Assembly (NCBI GenBank): GCA_013792075.1
Contig: VMSR01000281.1
Span: 1-39,751 of the forward strand
From: Desulfobacula sp.
GTDB lineage: Bacteria; Desulfobacterota; Desulfobacteria; Desulfobacterales; Desulfobacteraceae
Reading direction: 5' to 3'
Length of the DNA: 39,751 nt
Shown: positions 1 through 8,110 of the stretch, piece after piece
How the letters are laid out: every line of letters starts with the position of its first letter
How positions within the stretch are numbered: position 1 is the stretch's first letter
Program-made: the position numbers and the translations under genes
The notes under the pieces: model-generated
Seen by the model: the letters and a program-made list of their open reading frames with translations, nothing else
What the model was told of the DNA's origin: nothing
The model's database searches: none

Positions 1-93
1 CTTATATATTTTGATGGCTGGTATAATAAAGAGACGTTGAAAGTGGAGATCAAGGACCACTACAAAACAATGAAAAAAGACCAGGCAGCATAA
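1..93 (+). CDS. 3' end of an unidentified protein gene
   Basis: An open frame runs from the window edge to a TAA at 91-93 and encodes 30 residues ending in KTMKKDQAA. The piece is rich in Lys and aromatic residues and carries no motif I can assign. The gene body lies outside the window, so function cannot be judged. It is called real only because the frame is open to the edge, ends about 275 bases before the next gene, and is followed by a hairpin-capable stretch. Confidence 0.4.
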   Translation, partial: LIYFDGWYNKETLKVEIKDHYKTMKKDQAA

Positions 94-128
94 CCCTGAA
101 AGCGTTTGTTCCCTTTACGCAAAGATTA

Positions 129-175
129 ATCCTGTTCATTATGGTCACATCCCTTGTGCCTGTGATGAACAGGAT
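129..175. repeat. Inverted repeat (11-bp arms) after the first gene
   Basis: The arms ATCCTGTTCAT (129-139) and ATGAACAGGAT (165-175) are perfectly complementary, separated by 25 bases. No clean T-run follows, only a T-rich stretch (185-195). It could be a weak or processed 3'-end structure of the upstream gene, or an operator. The rest of the 94-368 gap holds nothing else clear apart from the promoter below. Confidence 0.35.
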
Positions 176-284
176 GGCTGCACTTTGATTTTATTTTCCA
201 TGTGACCCTCCTTATTTTTTTTACCACTCCATATCATATCCTCTGGCCGGTGCGCTCTTGTCTGCCCATTTGCACTGCCACGTT

Positions 285-313
285 TTGTATTGACACAGGG
301 CTGCTTTTATAAT
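285..313 (+). promoter_or_regulatory. Likely sigma-70 promoter of the thiolase gene
   Basis: A perfect TATAAT lies at 308-313. A weak -35 match, TTGTAT at 285-290, sits 17 bases upstream. The better -35 word TTGACA (290-295) is only 12 bases away, which is too close. The start codon is about 55 bases downstream. Confidence 0.45.
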
Positions 314-368
314 ACAGCTATATTGAAGCTAAATTGTAGTTTAGATATCTAATTTTTAGGAGGACTTG

Positions 369-1547
369 ATGAGAGAAGTGGTTATAGTCAGTGCATGCAG
401 AACGGCAATTGGTGGGTTTGGCGGATCTCTTTCCCCATTGAGCGATATAGATTTCGGCCCTGTCCCCATCCGGGAAGCCATTAAACGGGCCGGGCTGACC
501 GGAGATCAAATTGATGAAGTGATTTATGCTTCCGGTTACAGGACCGGGGATTTGCCCATTAATTCCGCCCGGGTGGTGGCGGTAAAGGCCGGCATCCCCC
601 AGGAAAAACCCCAGTTTACCATCAGCAAGGCCTGTGCTGGCAGTATCAAGGCCATTACCCTGGCCGCCCAGGTCATCAAATCCGGTGATGCAGATATTAT
701 TGTGGCCGGTGGTATGGAAAGCATGAGCAATGCCACCTTTATGCTCAAACAAGCAAGATGGGGATATCGCCTGGGCCATGGCCAGCTCATGGACCAGCTC
801 ATTCTGTTTGATCCTTTAAGCGGCAACACCATGGGAGAAACCGCTGAAAATGTAGCGGAAAAATACAATGTCTCCCGGGAAGACCAGGATGCCTTTGGGT
901 TGAGAAGCCAGAACCTGGCCGAGCAGGCCATCAAGGAAGGCCGGTTTAAGTCCCAGATTGTGCCCGTTGAAATCCCCCAGAGAAAAGGGGATCCCAAAAT
1001 ATTTGATACGGACGAACACCCCAGGTTCGGCACCACCATTGAAACCCTTCAAAAGCTCAAACCCCCCTTTAAGAAGGGTGGGTCTGTGACGGCCGGCAAT
1101 GCCAGCGGAATGAACGACGGGGCATCGGCGCTCGTGGTCATGTCAAAGGAAAAGGCCGATGCGCTGGGTATTGCGCCCATGGCCACCATTGTCTCCTATG
1201 CCTCGGTGGGTGTGGACCCTGCCTACATGGGCATCGGTCCCATCCCGGCCACGCGAATGGCCTTGGAAAAAGCCGGGCTTACCATGGAGGATATTGACCT
1301 GATTGAACTGAACGAAGCCTTTGCCTCCCAGGCCATTGCCTGCATGCGCGAGCTTGACATGGACATCAACAAGGTCAATGTAAACGGCGGCGCAATTGCC
1401 CTGGGTCACCCGGTTTCCGCCAGCGGCGGTGCCATTGTGACAAAGCTGTTGTATGAACTTGAAGCCAGGGATTTGAGGTATGGTCTGGCCACCCTGTGTA
1501 TCGGCGGCGGTCAGGGTCTGGCCCTGATTGTCGAGCGGAAAAAATAG
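369..1547 (+). CDS. Thiolase (acetyl-CoA C-acyltransferase family)
   Basis: A 392-residue thiolase of normal family length. It condenses two acetyl-CoA, or cleaves 3-ketoacyl-CoA with CoA, in the cytoplasm. The N-terminus ([15 protein letters not shown]) is typical. The nucleophile is Cys89 in SKACAGS, the catalytic His347 lies in [15 protein letters not shown], and the second catalytic Cys377 lies in CIGGGQG. AGGAGG at 358-363 precedes ATG 369 by five bases, so this start is preferred over the in-frame TTG at 366. It stands alone between its own promoter and a strong terminator. A role in fatty-acid or aromatic degradation, or in acetoacetyl-CoA formation, cannot be settled from context. Confidence 0.94.
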   Translation: MREVVIVSACRTAIGGFGGSLSPLSDIDFGPVPIREAIKRAGLTGDQIDEVIYASGYRTGDLPINSARVVAVKAGIPQEKPQFTISKACAGSIKAITLAAQVIKSGDADIIVAGGMESMSNATFMLKQARWGYRLGHGQLMDQLILFDPLSGNTMGETAENVAEKYNVSREDQDAFGLRSQNLAEQAIKEGRFKSQIVPVEIPQRKGDPKIFDTDEHPRFGTTIETLQKLKPPFKKGGSVTAGNASGMNDGASALVVMSKEKADALGIAPMATIVSYASVGVDPAYMGIGPIPATRMALEKAGLTMEDIDLIELNEAFASQAIACMRELDMDINKVNVNGGAIALGHPVSASGGAIVTKLLYELEARDLRYGLATLCIGGGQGLALIVERKK

Positions 1548-1565
1548 ACTGAATGCAAAAGCCCC

Positions 1566-1603
1566 AAAGAGCGCTCCCTGTTAAAGGGTGCGCTCTTTTT
1601 TTT
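1566..1603 (+). terminator. Rho-independent terminator of the thiolase gene
   Basis: AAAGAGCGC (1566-1574) pairs perfectly with GCGCTCTTT (1590-1598), with an inner CCCT/AGGG extension. A run of T follows to 1603. It lies 19 bases after the thiolase stop. Confidence 0.92.
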
Positions 1604-1649
1604 CGATCCAGGCATGGCGGGCAACCCCGGCCAAAAGTCCTGCAATGGT

Positions 1650-3083
1650 TTAAAAATAGTCGGCAAGGCCAGACCGGAACACTTCAAAGGGGGCGGCCCT
1701 GTTTTCCAATTCCCGGGGCAGAGGCCCCTGGATATCCGGGGGAAAATCTGTGTCCGCCAGGAGAAACCTGTGACCAAACTTAAGGATTTGATCCCCTTCA
1801 AACCAAAGGTCTGACACCTCATTCTTCCGTTCGATCACCACTTTTTTATTCTTGTTTAACACCACTTCCTTGAACGGATTCCGGAAGGAAACAGAGGGTC
1901 TCAAAGAAGTGCTGCTGTAGCCGACTTTGAGTCTTACATGGGAAAAATCAATCAAAGGCCAGAGATCGGCTGCGAAAAAAAGCTGGTCACAGGTTTTGGA
2001 CAGATGCCATAAAGAGGGGTCCGTTTTCCGGGATATCAGATCCCCATGAATCGACCCAATGATATCCTTTTGGCCTGTGACCCCCAAGGTCCGGATATGG
2101 CCTGTGGGGGTGACGTCCTCATGGCTCGCTTTTATCTGACCTGCGTTTCTTGCACTGGCCCCGGCCTTTTGGAATTGGTTGCGAAAGGTGAAGGAACAAT
2201 AATTGATGGGCAGGGCAATTTTTTGATCCAGGGAATAAAGGATCAGCTTCAATGCGGCAAGCTCTGTTTCCAGAATGGTGACCCCGGTGCCGTGGAGAAA
2301 GGTATATCCCCTTTGGGCAAGATTTGCTCTGTTGAATTTTGTACACCGGATCTGGTGCAGGTTCAGATGATTGACACCCAGCCCGTAAAGTTCTCTTATC
2401 ACCTGTTGGGTGAGTTCCAGGTCTTCGGGAATGGCCGGTATTTCCACAGTGACCCTGGGAATGATGCCAACGGCCTTTTTCAGGGCATCCAGGCAGTAAT
2501 TATCAGCGCTGATGTCAAAGCGGATTTCGTCAAGGCCATGGTCCCTCAGAAGTTTGAGTTTGTCTTCCGTTACCAGAAGGCCGTTGGTGTACATCCAGAT
2601 ATACAGGGGATGGGAAACCTGGGACCGCAGTGTTTTTAAAAAAAGCACCACCCGTTCAAAGGTCAGGAAGGGCTCTCCTCCGCTGAAGCTGACCCCTTTT
2701 ATCTGAAATCGCCGGACATAATCGGCATAATCCCGGGGATTGGCAAATTCCAGGGTACTGGTCATTGGCTGGCTTTTTTCCTTCTGGGTGGAAGGGCAAT
2801 AAAAGCACTTTGCATTGCAGATGCCATTGATAAAAAGACAGGACCAGTCTCCCTTGCCGCACAGGGCACATCCCGGAGAAATTTCGTGGGTAAAGAGTTT
2901 TGTCTCGGCGAACTGCCATCCGGGTCCATGGGCATGGTCGGTGAAAATGCGGTTGATCAACTCTTTTCGGAGACAGGATGCCGCCTCTGCTGTTTCAGGG
3001 GTGAGCCAGGTCATTGATTCATGGGAATCGGAATAGTCCTCTTGGTTTTGGCGGATAATCTCTGAAATACTAAATTTTGTCAT
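1650..3083 (-). CDS. Radical SAM protein, function unknown
   Basis: This 477-residue protein carries the radical SAM triad CNAKCFYC (Cys89, Cys93, Cys96), which binds the SAM-coordinating [4Fe-4S] cluster, followed by the glycine-rich GVSFSGGEP motif. Further cysteines just before the triad (Cys72, Cys75, Cys82 in GCALCGKGDWSC) suggest an extra metal site or zinc knuckle. Residues 30-70 form an unusual N-terminal extension; the C-terminal ~120 residues have no motif I recognise. ATG at 3081-3083 is used; the ribosome site is weak. It is a single gene, convergent with the thiolase. The substrate is unknown. The family is secure, the function is not. Confidence 0.88.
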   Translation of the reverse strand: MTKFSISEIIRQNQEDYSDSHESMTWLTPETAEAASCLRKELINRIFTDHAHGPGWQFAETKLFTHEISPGCALCGKGDWSCLFINGICNAKCFYCPSTQKEKSQPMTSTLEFANPRDYADYVRRFQIKGVSFSGGEPFLTFERVVLFLKTLRSQVSHPLYIWMYTNGLLVTEDKLKLLRDHGLDEIRFDISADNYCLDALKKAVGIIPRVTVEIPAIPEDLELTQQVIRELYGLGVNHLNLHQIRCTKFNRANLAQRGYTFLHGTGVTILETELAALKLILYSLDQKIALPINYCSFTFRNQFQKAGASARNAGQIKASHEDVTPTGHIRTLGVTGQKDIIGSIHGDLISRKTDPSLWHLSKTCDQLFFAADLWPLIDFSHVRLKVGYSSTSLRPSVSFRNPFKEVVLNKNKKVVIERKNEVSDLWFEGDQILKFGHRFLLADTDFPPDIQGPLPRELENRAAPFEVFRSGLADYF

Positions 3084-3252
3084 GGTGAATGCCTGTTTGA
3101 ATTATGGATAAAACTCCACTGTGTTGCAGGATGGATGCCAAAACACCTGTTTGGGGATTCAATGGGATCGAACTGTCTGAATTGATAAATAATCCAGACC
3201 CAAGGCAAGTTCGGGTTTTGGCGGCCGGGATTTGGGTCAAAGGGCAAAAACA

Positions 3253-3305
3253 GGACATTGAAATTCCCATAAGACACAATACAGGAATTCAAATGTCCTT
3301 TTTTT
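3253..3305 (+). terminator. Long hairpin followed by T7, terminator-like
   Basis: Arms 3253-3267 and 3284-3298 are complementary at 13 of 15 positions. The right arm runs straight into seven T (3299-3305). The complementary strand also has a short T-run after the hairpin (TGTTTTTG). No convincing gene on the + strand ends here, so it may end a short non-coding transcript starting in 3084-3250. Apart from this hairpin and the promoter below, the 3084-3438 gap shows nothing clear. Confidence 0.5.
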
Positions 3306-3361
3306 CCAGGGAGGGCCGGAAGCTGGGCGAAAGATTATATTGTTTGCAGCCGGGTTCGCGT

Positions 3362-3390
3362 TTGGCAGACCGGCAAATCTGTGGTATACA
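3362..3390 (+). promoter_or_regulatory. Sigma-70-type promoter for the 80-residue protein gene
   Basis: TTGGCA (3362-3367) and TATACA (3385-3390) are separated by exactly 17 bases. The predicted transcription start near 3397 is about 40 bases upstream of the ATG at 3439. Confidence 0.55.
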
Positions 3391-3438
3391 CCCTATCTAG
3401 GGATCAGGGTGGCGCGGCATTTGCTAATAGGATAAGGT

Positions 3439-3681
3439 ATGGAAACCTCACAAACCACAATCAACGGCATTATTATCCCTGCTGAATGGAATGACCGCGG
3501 TCATATTCTGGGCATTGCCATTGTTACTTTTGATGAGGATACCTTTCTTGTTGCAGACAATGCTTTTGCAAAAACGCTGACTGGTTTTTTGAGGAAAACC
3601 GTGACTATTTTCGGACAAGTAACGGTTTGCAGCCCCTTGAAAAAAATCAATGTAACCCAGTTTCAGATCCATGATACATGA
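3439..3681 (+). CDS. Small hypothetical protein (80 aa)
   Basis: It encodes 80 residues beginning METSQTTINGIIIPAEW. The composition alternates beta-prone hydrophobic stretches (GIIIPAEW, GIAIVTF, TVTIFGQVTVC), suggesting a small all-beta fold such as an OB-like barrel, but no family is recognised. A modest AAGG lies 7-10 bases before the ATG. It has its own well-spaced promoter and is followed 67 bases later by the lysine-rich small protein, with which it may be co-transcribed up to the terminator at 3884-3927. Function unknown. Confidence 0.62.
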   Translation: METSQTTINGIIIPAEWNDRGHILGIAIVTFDEDTFLVADNAFAKTLTGFLRKTVTIFGQVTVCSPLKKINVTQFQIHDT

Positions 3682-3748
3682 ATACGGTACTACAACGGAC
3701 ATTGGGAGATGATTGTCTGACAGATCCCATAAACTCACGGAGGCACAT

Positions 3749-3865
3749 ATGTCAAAGGGACAAGACACCAAAAAAGCTGTCAAAAAGAAACCGGAAAAAA
3801 CCATGAAGGAAAAGAAAAAAGAAAAACAGGAAAAAAAGAAGGGGAAAGTAGGATTTCTTGAGTAA
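3749..3865 (+). CDS. Very small lysine-rich basic protein (38 aa)
   Basis: A perfect GGAGG (3739-3743) sits five bases before ATG 3749, and the frame runs 38 codons to TAA at 3863-3865. It starts MSKGQDTKKAVKKKPEK, continues with Lys/Glu-rich sequence, and ends in a short hydrophobic tail GKVGFLE. Almost half the residues are lysine. The protein is probably disordered or a charged helix. Nucleic-acid or ribosome binding is plausible from composition only. The strong ribosome site and the terminator directly after it support a real gene. Confidence 0.68.
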   Translation: MSKGQDTKKAVKKKPEKTMKEKKKEKQEKKKGKVGFLE

Positions 3866-3883
3866 AAAAACAGATTAGACATA

Positions 3884-3927
3884 GCGCGCTCTTTGCCCTA
3901 TTCCCGGGTGGGGGCGCGTCTTTTTTT
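3884..3927 (+). terminator. Probable terminator after the lysine-rich small gene
   Basis: GCGCGC (3884-3889) pairs with GCGCGT (3914-3919), with additional G-T/C-G pairs inside, followed by seven T (3921-3927). It lies 18 bases after the preceding stop codon. Confidence 0.55.
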
Positions 3928-3975
3928 GCAGGCACAGGTTTTTTTTGCCCGGGCCGACAAGCAGACGGGTCTTTG

Positions 3976-4004
3976 TTGACACCCAATCTCGTTGCTGATA
4001 TTTA
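3976..4004 (+). promoter_or_regulatory. Sigma-70-type promoter of the sigma-54 activator gene
   Basis: A perfect TTGACA (3976-3981) and TATTTA (3999-4004) are 17 bases apart, about 75 bases before the start codon. Confidence 0.6.
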
Positions 4005-4080
4005 AAATCATTACCACTGTGGACGGCTTCCGGTTTTTTAAACCATCCGCATACAATGATTATTTTTTAAAAAAGGTGTC

Positions 4081-5460
4081 ATGAAAGATATTCTGGTTTT
4101 ATCCACCCGGGCAGAAGATTTTCATCTGATGTTGCATGTGCTTTCAGAGGCCTATACAGTGAAATATGCGCCTGATTTAAAAACGGCCATGGCCCTGCAC
4201 ATCGCTTCCCCCTTTGACATGATCCTATCGGAAATACCTCTCCTGGGGCAGGTCCGGGAAAATCCTTTTGTCAAAACAAATCCCTTTGTTAAGCTGATTG
4301 TCCTCTGTGGCCGGAATGATATCCGAAAGGCTGTAAAGGCTGTAAAAGAAGGGGCTGCCGGATACCTTACCTCTCCCATTGAAGAAAAAGAAATCCAGTT
4401 TATGATGGATTCGACAAACAAAGCCCTGAGCCGGGATTTTGAACTGGATTATTTGCGGGATCATTTTTGGAAAAAAGAATGGCTTGGAATTATCCGATCC
4501 AAAAATCCCCGGATGAAAAAAATTTTCGAGAGTATCCGGTCGGTATCCCCAACCATTGCAACCGTGCTGCTTCTCGGGGATACCGGAACGGGAAAAGGCA
4601 TGCTGGCACGGCTTATTCACTGGCATAGCCAGCGATCGGAACAGCCCTTTATTGCAGTTCACTGTGGTGCAATCCCGGATACCTTGATTGAAAGCGAATT
4701 GTTTGGCCATGAAAAAGGAGCCTTCACCGGTGCCAACAAGCGGAAACCCGGAAAATTTGAAATGGCCCGGGGCGGTACGATTTTTCTGGACGAAATCGGA
4801 ACCATTACTGCGTCTGCCCAGATCAAACTGCTCCAGGTGCTCCAGGACGGCACCTTCAGCCGTCTTGGCGGGGAATCTCTGTTGAAAGCAGATGTCCGGA
4901 TCATTACGGCCACCAATGCTGACCTGGGCGAACGTGTGAAAAATGGAAGTTTCAGAAAGGATCTGTATTACCGGATCAATATTTTCCCCATCGAAATTCC
5001 ACGGCTCCGGGACCGTATTGAAGATTTGTCCAACCTGACCGATCTTTTTCTGGCAAACCTGAACGCCAAATACAGGAAAGGGATTCACTCTCTCCATCCT
5101 TCAGTTGTTGGGGGGTTTGGGCAGTATGAGTGGCCCGGCAACATCCGTGAACTTGAAAATATACTCGAACGGGCATATATACTTGAAAAATCTTTGGTAC
5201 TGACACCCCAAAATTTCCCCCCGGAAATGGTGCGCAAGCAGGAAAGCGTTTCCATGTCCGGAAATATCGCGTCCTCTACCCTGGCCCGGTCAAGGCAGAT
5301 TGCCATTGAAACATTTGAGAGATCCTATCTTTTGGCGCTTCTGGAGCAGCACCAGGGGAAAATAAATGTATCTGCCCAAAAAGCCGGCATCACCACCCGC
5401 CAGCTGAGCCGGCTTCTGAACAAGTATGGACTGGATAAAAAAGAGTTTAAGGAAAACTAA
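4081..5460 (+). CDS. Sigma-54-dependent activator with a degenerate receiver
   Basis: This 459-residue NtrC-type regulator has a receiver-like N-domain (1-~120), an AAA+ domain (~140-385) and a C-terminal Fis-type helix-turn-helix (~410-450). The ATPase is complete: Walker A GDTGTGKG (166-173), GAFTGA (213-218) for contacting sigma-54, Walker B GGTIFLDE. The receiver is not complete. The acidic pair expected near residues 8-10 is replaced (ILVLSTRAED), the phospho-acceptor position is Glu51 (MILSEIPLLG), and the usual LTKP lysine is Ser (LTSP). It is therefore unlikely to be phosphorylated and may be constitutive, mimic phosphorylation, or respond to a partner. ATG 4081 follows AAGGTG with only a two-base gap. 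No kinase gene is adjacent; targets are unknown. Confidence 0.93.
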   Translation: MKDILVLSTRAEDFHLMLHVLSEAYTVKYAPDLKTAMALHIASPFDMILSEIPLLGQVRENPFVKTNPFVKLIVLCGRNDIRKAVKAVKEGAAGYLTSPIEEKEIQFMMDSTNKALSRDFELDYLRDHFWKKEWLGIIRSKNPRMKKIFESIRSVSPTIATVLLLGDTGTGKGMLARLIHWHSQRSEQPFIAVHCGAIPDTLIESELFGHEKGAFTGANKRKPGKFEMARGGTIFLDEIGTITASAQIKLLQVLQDGTFSRLGGESLLKADVRIITATNADLGERVKNGSFRKDLYYRINIFPIEIPRLRDRIEDLSNLTDLFLANLNAKYRKGIHSLHPSVVGGFGQYEWPGNIRELENILERAYILEKSLVLTPQNFPPEMVRKQESVSMSGNIASSTLARSRQIAIETFERSYLLALLEQHQGKINVSAQKAGITTRQLSRLLNKYGLDKKEFKEN

Positions 5461-5555
5461 ACAAGAAAGCTTAACTTGGATTGGGAAACATCGTACAGCC
5501 GGGCAATCGTTATTAAAGGCTTCCCATCACCCGGGAGGGCCGCTGCGGGCAGGGT

Positions 5556-5909
5556 TCAATACTGTGAAAATGCCTGGAGACCGAAAACCCCCCTTGCCTT
5601 ATCGCACAGGCGGTTGCCGATATTGTGTTCCCAGGACAGGCTAAAATTCCGGCAGGTGGAGGGTCTGTTCTCGTAGATGGTGCATTTGACCCTGACGCCC
5701 ACATTGCCTTCCAGGGCAATGCATCGGGGGCTGGTGGTTTCAGTGCCTTTCATGCACCTTTGGGAGCTGTTTGAAAAAAAAATCATGTCGGCAGGGACCA
5801 GGCCGCCGGCGGCGTCATTGGTCTCGGCAGTGGGGACTGAAACACGAAAAAAAGCACAACAGGCACCGCAACGCTCACAGGGGCTATGTCTTATATAAGT
5901 TTCCTGCAT
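5556..5909 (-). CDS. YkgJ-type CxxCxxCC cysteine-cluster protein
   Basis: It encodes 117 residues of the YkgJ/UPF0153 type: CERCGACC near the N-terminus, then further cysteines in RCIAL, VKCTIY and RPSTCRNF, a layout expected to bind zinc or an Fe-S cluster. A perfect AGGAGG seven bases before ATG 5909 sets the start; a longer in-frame reading upstream lacks a ribosome site. It is convergent with the sigma-54 activator (95-base gap without a clear terminator). The biochemical role of the family is poorly defined. Confidence 0.87.
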   Translation of the reverse strand: MQETYIRHSPCERCGACCAFFRVSVPTAETNDAAGGLVPADMIFFSNSSQRCMKGTETTSPRCIALEGNVGVRVKCTIYENRPSTCRNFSLSWEHNIGNRLCDKARGVFGLQAFSQY

Positions 5910-6301
5910 ATCCGGGCCTCCTGAATAAAATACCATTACTTCGCTATAATGAAATCGCAGCACTAACCATGCCATATGGGGTAACTATCTGTATTTACAA
6001 TAATTATTCATAATTTATCAAATGGCTGCCGGAAAAGATTGATCAAAACCAGAACCCGTATGTCCGAATTTTCTGCCGGGAATCCCGGTCTGGTTCCTTC
6101 CTTCTTTTTTCCCCTTGGGAATAAAACCCGGCAATTCCATATAGTTTTTTTCAATCCGTATCCTTTGTTTTTACTTGTATTTTGAATTTGATTCTCTTTG
6201 TCATTCCTATTAGTGATAGGCCAATGGTTTAGGGAAACTTGATCGATGATCCGGATTTTTTTTGGGTCTGATTTGTAAATTTAGATAAAGGAAACAGTAT
6301 A
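5910..6301. other. AT-rich intergenic region upstream of the pst cluster
   Basis: This gap between divergent genes should contain promoters for the cysteine-cluster gene (-) and the pst operon (+). A TATAAT occurs at 5945-5950 on the + strand without a good -35 partner. A TGTCAT word at 6199-6204 recalls half of a Pho box, but no properly spaced second copy is present. No gene, RNA or repeat was recognised. Confidence 0.3.
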
Positions 6302-6391
6302 ATGACCAATGAATATGAATCCATGTGGCAGAAAAAGCGTCTGAAAACAGATAAAGCCATATTGAAATCTTATGGGAAATTCATTAAATAA
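6302..6391 (+). CDS. Candidate 29-residue ORF just upstream of pstS
   Basis: ATG 6302 follows AAAGGAA with a seven-base gap. The 29 codons (beginning MTNEYESMWQKKRLKTDKAI) end at TAA 6389-6391, 19 bases before the pstS start. It is basic and has no signal peptide or known motif. It could be a leader peptide coupling translation to pstS or a small regulatory protein. Only the ribosome site and position support it. Confidence 0.4.
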   Translation: MTNEYESMWQKKRLKTDKAILKSYGKFIK

Positions 6392-6410
6392 TAGAAAAAA
6401 GGAGAGAAAA

Positions 6411-7259
6411 ATGAAAGGCAACAAAAACAAGCGTGCCTTGGTTTGGGTCGGTATCCTTGCCCTGGCCCTGGTATTTTGTACGACCAGCCTTTGTCTGGCA
6501 GGGGAATTGGATGTGTTTGCTGGAGAAAATCAGGTCTTAAGGATTTCCGGGGGTACAGCCCACATCCCGGTGATGAAGGCAGCTGCCCAGAAAATAATGA
6601 CCTTTAATCCCGAAATTCAGATCATCATTGCCGGCGGCGGATCCGGGGCCGGCATCAAACAGGTGGGAGAAGGCCTGGTGGATATCGGCAATTCCGGCAG
6701 GCAGGCCACTGATACCGAAGTCGCCAAATACGGACTGAAAATGGTCAAATGGGCCATTGACGGGGTCGCAGCCGTCACCAACCCCCAAAACCCGGTGAAA
6801 TCCCTTTCCAGCCTGCAGCTCCAGGACATATTCTCCGGGAAAATCGTTTCCTGGAAGGAAGTGGGCGGTAAGGACGCCCCCATCAATGTCTATACCCGGG
6901 ATGCGGCAAGCGGCACCCGTGAGGTGTTCTGGAAAAAGGCCTTAAAGGAGGGTGACATTACGGAAAAGGCCAATGTGGTTGTTTCCAACGGCGCCATGAA
7001 AACCGGAGTCAGCAATGATCCCTACAGCATCGGGTATGTGTCTGTGGGATTTATTGATGATGGGGTTTCAGCACTTACCCTGGATGGGGTGACCCCCAGT
7101 ATGGCATCGGTTAAATCCGGTGAATACACGGTGGCAAGGGGGCTTTTTTCCAACACAAAGGGTGAGGCAAAGGGGCTAGCCAAAAAATTCATTGACTATC
7201 TGCTGGGGCCGGACGGCCAGGCCCTGGCCCTTGAAAAGGGATTTATACCTGTAAACTGA
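6411..7259 (+). CDS. pstS: Phosphate ABC transporter substrate-binding protein
   Basis: This 282-residue periplasmic phosphate-binding protein has a Lys/Arg-rich start, a hydrophobic core (LVWVGILALALVFC) and a cleavable-looking signal ending near residue 30. Phosphate-loop motifs are visible: GGGSGAGIKQVGEG, DIGNSGR and TRDAASGTREVFW. GGAGAG lies close before ATG 6411, which is preferred over an upstream in-frame ATG at 6372 that would add 13 polar residues ahead of the signal. Its stop overlaps the pstC start (TGATG). The four-gene order S-C-A-B is intact, but no phoU or phoBR follows. Regulation by phosphate is expected from the family; no convincing Pho box was seen. Confidence 0.94.
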   Translation: MKGNKNKRALVWVGILALALVFCTTSLCLAGELDVFAGENQVLRISGGTAHIPVMKAAAQKIMTFNPEIQIIIAGGGSGAGIKQVGEGLVDIGNSGRQATDTEVAKYGLKMVKWAIDGVAAVTNPQNPVKSLSSLQLQDIFSGKIVSWKEVGGKDAPINVYTRDAASGTREVFWKKALKEGDITEKANVVVSNGAMKTGVSNDPYSIGYVSVGFIDDGVSALTLDGVTPSMASVKSGEYTVARGLFSNTKGEAKGLAKKFIDYLLGPDGQALALEKGFIPVN

Positions 7260-8110
7260 TGGATGTGAAGGCATTTCTTTCAAAATCTATGTTTCTGGGC
7301 GCCTGCCTTTTAAGCACCGGTATTACCCTGGGCATACTGGGATTCATGTTGGTCCTGGCCTATCCCCTGTTTGCCCGGGGGCTGTTCTGGGAGATGCTGA
7401 TCCAGCCCTGGTCTCCGGGCCAGGGCCTTTTCGGTGTCGGGCCCATGATCACAGGCACCTTATGCATTGCATCCCTGGCGGTTGTCATCAGTATTCCCAT
7501 AAGTCTCGGCGTTGCCTGTTTTGTGGGGATCGTGCACCCCGGGGGCAAGGGGAGAATTCTGAAATCCGTGGTGGAGGCCATGACCTCCGTGCCCACGGTT
7601 ATTTACGGGTTCGTGGGTGTTTTTCTGCTGGTTCCCCTGGTGAGAACGCTTTTTTCCGGGGGATCCGGGATGTGTATCCTTTCTGCCGGCATGATGCTGG
7701 GCCTTTTAATATCTCCTACCATGATTCTTTTTTTTGTCCAGAGTTTTACCCTGGTCCCCCAAAACCATCTGGATGCAGCCGACGCCCTGGGGGCCAACAC
7801 GGTTCAGAAATTTTTTTATATTGTGCTGCCCTGGGCATGGAAATCAATGGTCACAGGCCTGATCCTTTCATTTGGCCGGGCCATGGGCGATACCCTGATT
7901 GCCCTGATGATCAGCGGAAATGCCGCAGCCTTTCCCGAATCTGTCCTGGATCCGGCCAGAACCCTTACCGCCCATATTGCCCTGATCATTGCCGCAGACT
8001 TTGACAGCATTGAGTTTAAAACCCTGTTTGTCTGCGGTATCAGTCTCTATGCCATGACAGGGTTCGGGGTTGTCCTGGCAAGGGGCCTGGGCCAAAGGGG
8101 CAGGGCATAA
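7259..8110 (+). CDS. pstC: Phosphate ABC transporter permease PstC
   Basis: A 283-residue inner-membrane permease with about six hydrophobic helices. The permease coupling region reads LDAADALGANTVQKFFYIVLP, matching the EAA-type loop that docks with the ATPase. The ATG overlaps the pstS stop by one base, indicating translational coupling. It pairs with PstA to form the phosphate channel. PstC is assigned over PstA from gene order and from the TSVPTVIYGFVGVFLLVPL segment typical of PstC. Confidence 0.92.
   Translation: MDVKAFLSKSMFLGACLLSTGITLGILGFMLVLAYPLFARGLFWEMLIQPWSPGQGLFGVGPMITGTLCIASLAVVISIPISLGVACFVGIVHPGGKGRILKSVVEAMTSVPTVIYGFVGVFLLVPLVRTLFSGGSGMCILSAGMMLGLLISPTMILFFVQSFTLVPQNHLDAADALGANTVQKFFYIVLPWAWKSMVTGLILSFGRAMGDTLIALMISGNAAAFPESVLDPARTLTAHIALIIAADFDSIEFKTLFVCGISLYAMTGFGVVLARGLGQRGRA

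Noticed and set aside
3104-3400. A 98-codon + strand frame in the gap before 3439
   Set aside because: It has no ribosome site, no recognisable motif, overlaps a hairpin-T7 terminator and the promoter of the next gene, and starts within the leader of the divergent gene.
6190-6225. A Pho box upstream of pstS
   Set aside because: Only one TGTCAT-like word is present; a second copy with 11-base phasing is missing.
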